Source: Desulfocapsa sp.
GTDB lineage: Bacteria; Desulfobacterota; Desulfobulbia; Desulfobulbales; Desulfocapsaceae
DNA length: 34,185 bases
Assembly: GCA_030145625.1 (NCBI GenBank)
Contig: JAQYVF010000051.1
Span: 1-34,185 of the forward strand
Direction: 5' to 3'
Position numbers and translations under genes: made by a program. Positions 31,383-34,185 of the stretch are shown one piece after another. The notes under the pieces are model-generated. The model was given only the letters and a program-made list of their open reading frames with translations, ran no database searches and had not been told where the DNA came from. The stretch's first letter is position 1. Each line of letters begins with the position of its first letter.

Positions 31383-32585
31383 ATGGATTTTATTACTACT
31401 AATTTATGCACTATGGCAGACACAAATGATAAAATAGGAAAACAACTTATCCATACGGAAAACCCTGACACTCAATATTTTTATTTAGATCGTAGAAAGG
31501 GGGGACTGGAGACCAGAGGTGGAAATGAACTTTTGCAGGCCATCCAAGATCCGGTTTTTGTCGTCACACCTGGCGGAATTATTGTTGGTGCCAATCAGGC
31601 TGCCCTGAAGGCTGCCCAAAAGACCCGATCGGAAATCATTGGTAACGGTATCTGTGAAATTATCCATGGTGGCAGTTCCCCCCATCTTCAATGTCCTTTG
31701 GAAGCATGTTTGCTTACCTGTTCTCCTCGAGTGGAAGAGAGCATACTTCCTGGCCTCTCCGGTGAATACCTCCTTACCATCTCACCTGTAAAAAACCACG
31801 ACGGAACTGTAGGAAAGATTCTTATTGTAGCAAGGGAGTTGACCAGCGATGAGATTAGAAAAGAAGATTCCATGCGAACTGCTCAGTTGGCCGCAATCGG
31901 TGAACTTGCTGCAGGTGTTGCCCATGAGGTCAATAATCCTATTACCGGGATTATAAACTTTGCCCAGTTGCTCCTTGATGATAGCGAAAAAAATTCATTA
32001 CAGGAAGAACTGTTGGAAAGAATTGTTAACGAAGGAGAACGGGTTGCCTCAATCATAAAAAAGCTTCTATCTTTTGCCCGTGAAAGTGAAAATGACTATG
32101 AGCCTATCGAAATGGTACAGGTTATTCAAGATAGCCTCTCTCTAGTTGAACATCAGTTTAAAAATGATGGTATTAAAATAACCACTGATTATTCTGAGGA
32201 ATCGTGTGGTATTTTTGGTAATTTCAGGCAATTACAGCAAGTTGTTCTGAATATATTAAGTAATGCCCATTTTGCCTTAAAGGAACGTTATCCTAACTCT
32301 TTGCCTGATAAAGAAATTCGAATCAGTTGCCATTCTTTTATTAAGGAGGAAGGCCATTCAATAATCCAGATCTCGATTAGAGATTCAGGAACTGGTATTC
32401 CTCAAGGAATCCTGAATAGATTGTTTGACCCATTTTTTACTACCAAGCCCTCGGGGAAGGGAACAGGGCTTGGTCTTAGTATCAGTTATGGAATTATTCG
32501 AGATCACGGTGGCATTATCAAAGTTGATTCAAAAATAAATCAATACACTGAGATGATAATAGTTATTCCGGCATTCGGTGCTTAA
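31383..32585 (+). CDS. Cytoplasmic PAS histidine kinase (second)
   Basis: 400 residues, no membrane helix. One PAS domain (about 47-155), then the phosphotransfer helix with H181 in GELAAGVAHEVNNPITGI, then an intact ATPase domain (N-box NILSNAHFAL, G1 DSGTGIPQ, G2 GKGTGLGLS). The PAS holds C91, H95 and C104 in GICEIIHGG...QCPL, equivalent to the second PAS of the kinase at 25476, to which the whole protein is clearly paralogous from there on. The earlier GAF and PAS domains are missing here. The regulator gene begins one base after its stop codon, so the pair is translationally coupled. The ribosome site is poor; a start at M11 (31413) is possible. Confidence 0.9.
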   Translation: MDFITTNLCTMADTNDKIGKQLIHTENPDTQYFYLDRRKGGLETRGGNELLQAIQDPVFVVTPGGIIVGANQAALKAAQKTRSEIIGNGICEIIHGGSSPHLQCPLEACLLTCSPRVEESILPGLSGEYLLTISPVKNHDGTVGKILIVARELTSDEIRKEDSMRTAQLAAIGELAAGVAHEVNNPITGIINFAQLLLDDSEKNSLQEELLERIVNEGERVASIIKKLLSFARESENDYEPIEMVQVIQDSLSLVEHQFKNDGIKITTDYSEESCGIFGNFRQLQQVVLNILSNAHFALKERYPNSLPDKEIRISCHSFIKEEGHSIIQISIRDSGTGIPQGILNRLFDPFFTTKPSGKGTGLGLSISYGIIRDHGGIIKVDSKINQYTEMIIVIPAFGA

Positions 32586-32586
32586 T

Positions 32587-34185
32587 ATGGAAAATCAAGC
32601 TACTCTAGGAAAAGATACCCCTATCTTGATAGTAGATGATGAAGCAAGTATTCGCCTAACTTTCGAGATGTTTTTGGCTCGTGCAGGGTATGGACCAATA
32701 ACAACTGCTTCAACATTGGACGAAGCACTCATCGCAATCAAAGAAAATGAGTTTGATCTTATTATCAGCGACATTGTGCTGGAAGGAGAAAGAGGGACTG
32801 ATCTTCTCCGTAAAATACGAGACTCCGGTGTGGAGTGTCCAGTGGTTATGGTTACCGGTTTTCCAAATTTGGATACTGCAGCTGAGGCTGTTCGATATGG
32901 TGCCTTTGATTATATTTCCAAACCAGTAAACAAGGAAACGTTGCTTAAATTTGTCCAACAGGCCCTGAAGCATTGGAAACTGGAAAATGAAAAAAAACAA
33001 TTGTTATTTGAAAATGAAAAATTTAAGCGCTATCTTGAGGCAATCTTCAGTTCTGTACGTGATGCGATTATTACAATAGACAATGAAATGAATATTGTGC
33101 AGCTCAATGATACAGCTAAGCAATGGCTTCACTATTCAGATGAAGATAAATTGGTAAATCTTGAATCTTATCTAGGCGAAATGGGTACAGCCTGTTTTCA
33201 GGACGCAAAGCAAGTATTAACCACCAGGCTGGAGGTAAGAGAACATCAAGTAGAATGTAAAAAACGTGATGGGAATTTAAGAATTATAAGTCTTAATGCT
33301 GCGCCGTTGGAAGATGGATTCGATGAATTTAATGGTGTTGTTATCGTAGCACGGGACATCACTTTGCCTGAACCTGTTGTCGCTAGTCATTCCAGGAATC
33401 GATTTCATGGCTTTATAGGTTGTAGTGGGGCAATGCAGCATGTTTATAATTTAATAGCAAATGTAGGGAAAGTAGATACCGCTGTCCTGGTGACAGGTGA
33501 GTCCGGAACTGGTAAGGAGCTGGCAGCTGAAGCATTACATGCAGAAAGTCAGAGGCGTGATATGCCTCTTGTTAAAGTAGACTGTGCTGCAATGCCAGAA
33601 GAATTATTGGAAAGTGAGCTTTTCGGACATAGAAAGGGAGCCTTTACTGGTGCTGATAGAGATCGTCCCGGTAGACTCCTTCAGGCAGACAACGGTACCC
33701 TTTTTCTGGATGAGATTGGAGATATTTCACCACGCATGCAACTGCGTTTGCTCAGGTTTCTTCAAGAAAAAACGTTTACTCCGGTTGGGCAAGATACCCA
33801 TGTATCTGTTAACGTTAGAATTGTTGCCGCGACTAATGTAAATTTTACAGAAAAAGTTAAAGATGGAAGTTTTCGAGAAGATCTCTATTACCGGTTAAAA
33901 GTTGTAGAGGTTAAATTGCCTCCTCTACGTGATAGAAAGAGCGGTATACCTATTCTTGTACATCATTTTCTTTCTATGTTTCGAGAAAAACTCAATCGCA
34001 ATATCCATGGTATTTCTGATCAGGCTCTGGAGGCGCTTGCTCGTTATTCATGGCCGGGGAATGTTCGGGAATTGCGTCATATAATTGAGAGAGCCTGTGT
34101 CTTATGTGATGGTCCCACTATTTCCTTAGAACACTTTCCCGAGGAAATACAAAAAACGGCAGATCAGCTTCTCGAACAGGTGGCA
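32587..34185 (+). CDS. NtrC-family sigma-54 response regulator with PAS domain (second, cut by window edge)
   Basis: 533 residues are visible; the DNA-binding end lies beyond the window. The receiver has VDDE, phospho-acceptor D62 (IISDIVLEG), T in MVTGFP and K in SKPVN. A PAS-like domain lies at about 150-265. The AAA+ domain has GESGTGKE, GAFTGA and GTLFLDEIGD, and PGNVRELRHIIERA leads to the missing Fis-type helix-turn-helix. It is closely similar in every domain to the regulator at 22482 but has the canonical GAFTGA loop, where that one has GSFTGA. It is coupled to the kinase just upstream. It could share operators with its paralogue. Confidence 0.93.
   Translation, partial: MENQATLGKDTPILIVDDEASIRLTFEMFLARAGYGPITTASTLDEALIAIKENEFDLIISDIVLEGERGTDLLRKIRDSGVECPVVMVTGFPNLDTAAEAVRYGAFDYISKPVNKETLLKFVQQALKHWKLENEKKQLLFENEKFKRYLEAIFSSVRDAIITIDNEMNIVQLNDTAKQWLHYSDEDKLVNLESYLGEMGTACFQDAKQVLTTRLEVREHQVECKKRDGNLRIISLNAAPLEDGFDEFNGVVIVARDITLPEPVVASHSRNRFHGFIGCSGAMQHVYNLIANVGKVDTAVLVTGESGTGKELAAEALHAESQRRDMPLVKVDCAAMPEELLESELFGHRKGAFTGADRDRPGRLLQADNGTLFLDEIGDISPRMQLRLLRFLQEKTFTPVGQDTHVSVNVRIVAATNVNFTEKVKDGSFREDLYYRLKVVEVKLPPLRDRKSGIPILVHHFLSMFREKLNRNIHGISDQALEALARYSWPGNVRELRHIIERACVLCDGPTISLEHFPEEIQKTADQLLEQVA

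Overview
The window looks like a mesophilic or psychrophilic sulfur-metabolising Desulfobacterota (Desulfobulbales-like) chromosome. The evidence is AT-leaning DNA with flagellar and chemotaxis genes, many multiheme c-type cytochromes, Tat-exported ferredoxins with NrfD-type membrane partners, and several sigma-54 activators. A selenocysteine-containing peroxiredoxin also fits this group. The assignment is inference from gene content; no marker gene is present.

Left part (1-12 kb). A flagellar basal-body operon on the minus strand runs TPR protein > flgB > flgC > fliE > fliF (cut by the window edge). Divergent from it are cheY, two single-domain CheX-like genes, and an 857-residue protein with three CheX-like domains plus a degenerate receiver domain. 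A roughly 200-bp MITE-like element and an uncharacterised structured stretch separate these from a FleQ/FlrC-like sigma-54 activator (minus) and a stand-alone cyclic-nucleotide-binding protein.

Middle (12-14 kb). A secreted thermonuclease-like nuclease and a selenoprotein peroxiredoxin (PrxU type, in-frame TGA plus SECIS hairpin) converge on a bidirectional terminator.

Right part (14-34 kb). This looks like one regulatory and respiratory island with two related halves. The minus-strand half has a sensor kinase, a PAS-only membrane protein and a sigma-54 response regulator. Next come an operator palindrome and a sigma-54 promoter, then an IS1595-type transposase-like gene that has lost catalytic residues, ftsH, a pentaheme cytochrome, a HybA-like ferredoxin and a HybB/HmcC-like membrane protein. 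A degenerate histidine kinase follows, and a second sigma-54 promoter with operators drives two tiny membrane proteins. The plus-strand half has operators, a Tat ferredoxin, a hexaheme cytochrome made of two c7-like halves, an NrfD/DsrP-like protein, then a second kinase and a second sigma-54 response regulator (cut by the window edge). The two kinase-regulator pairs are evident paralogues.

A shared half-site, about AAGTGTKGYA and its complement, recurs as long palindromes in every control region of this island. The simplest reading is that paralogous NtrC-type two-component systems switch on two transmembrane electron-transfer complexes. One of them is co-transcribed with a dead transposase-like DNA-binding protein and an FtsH protease.
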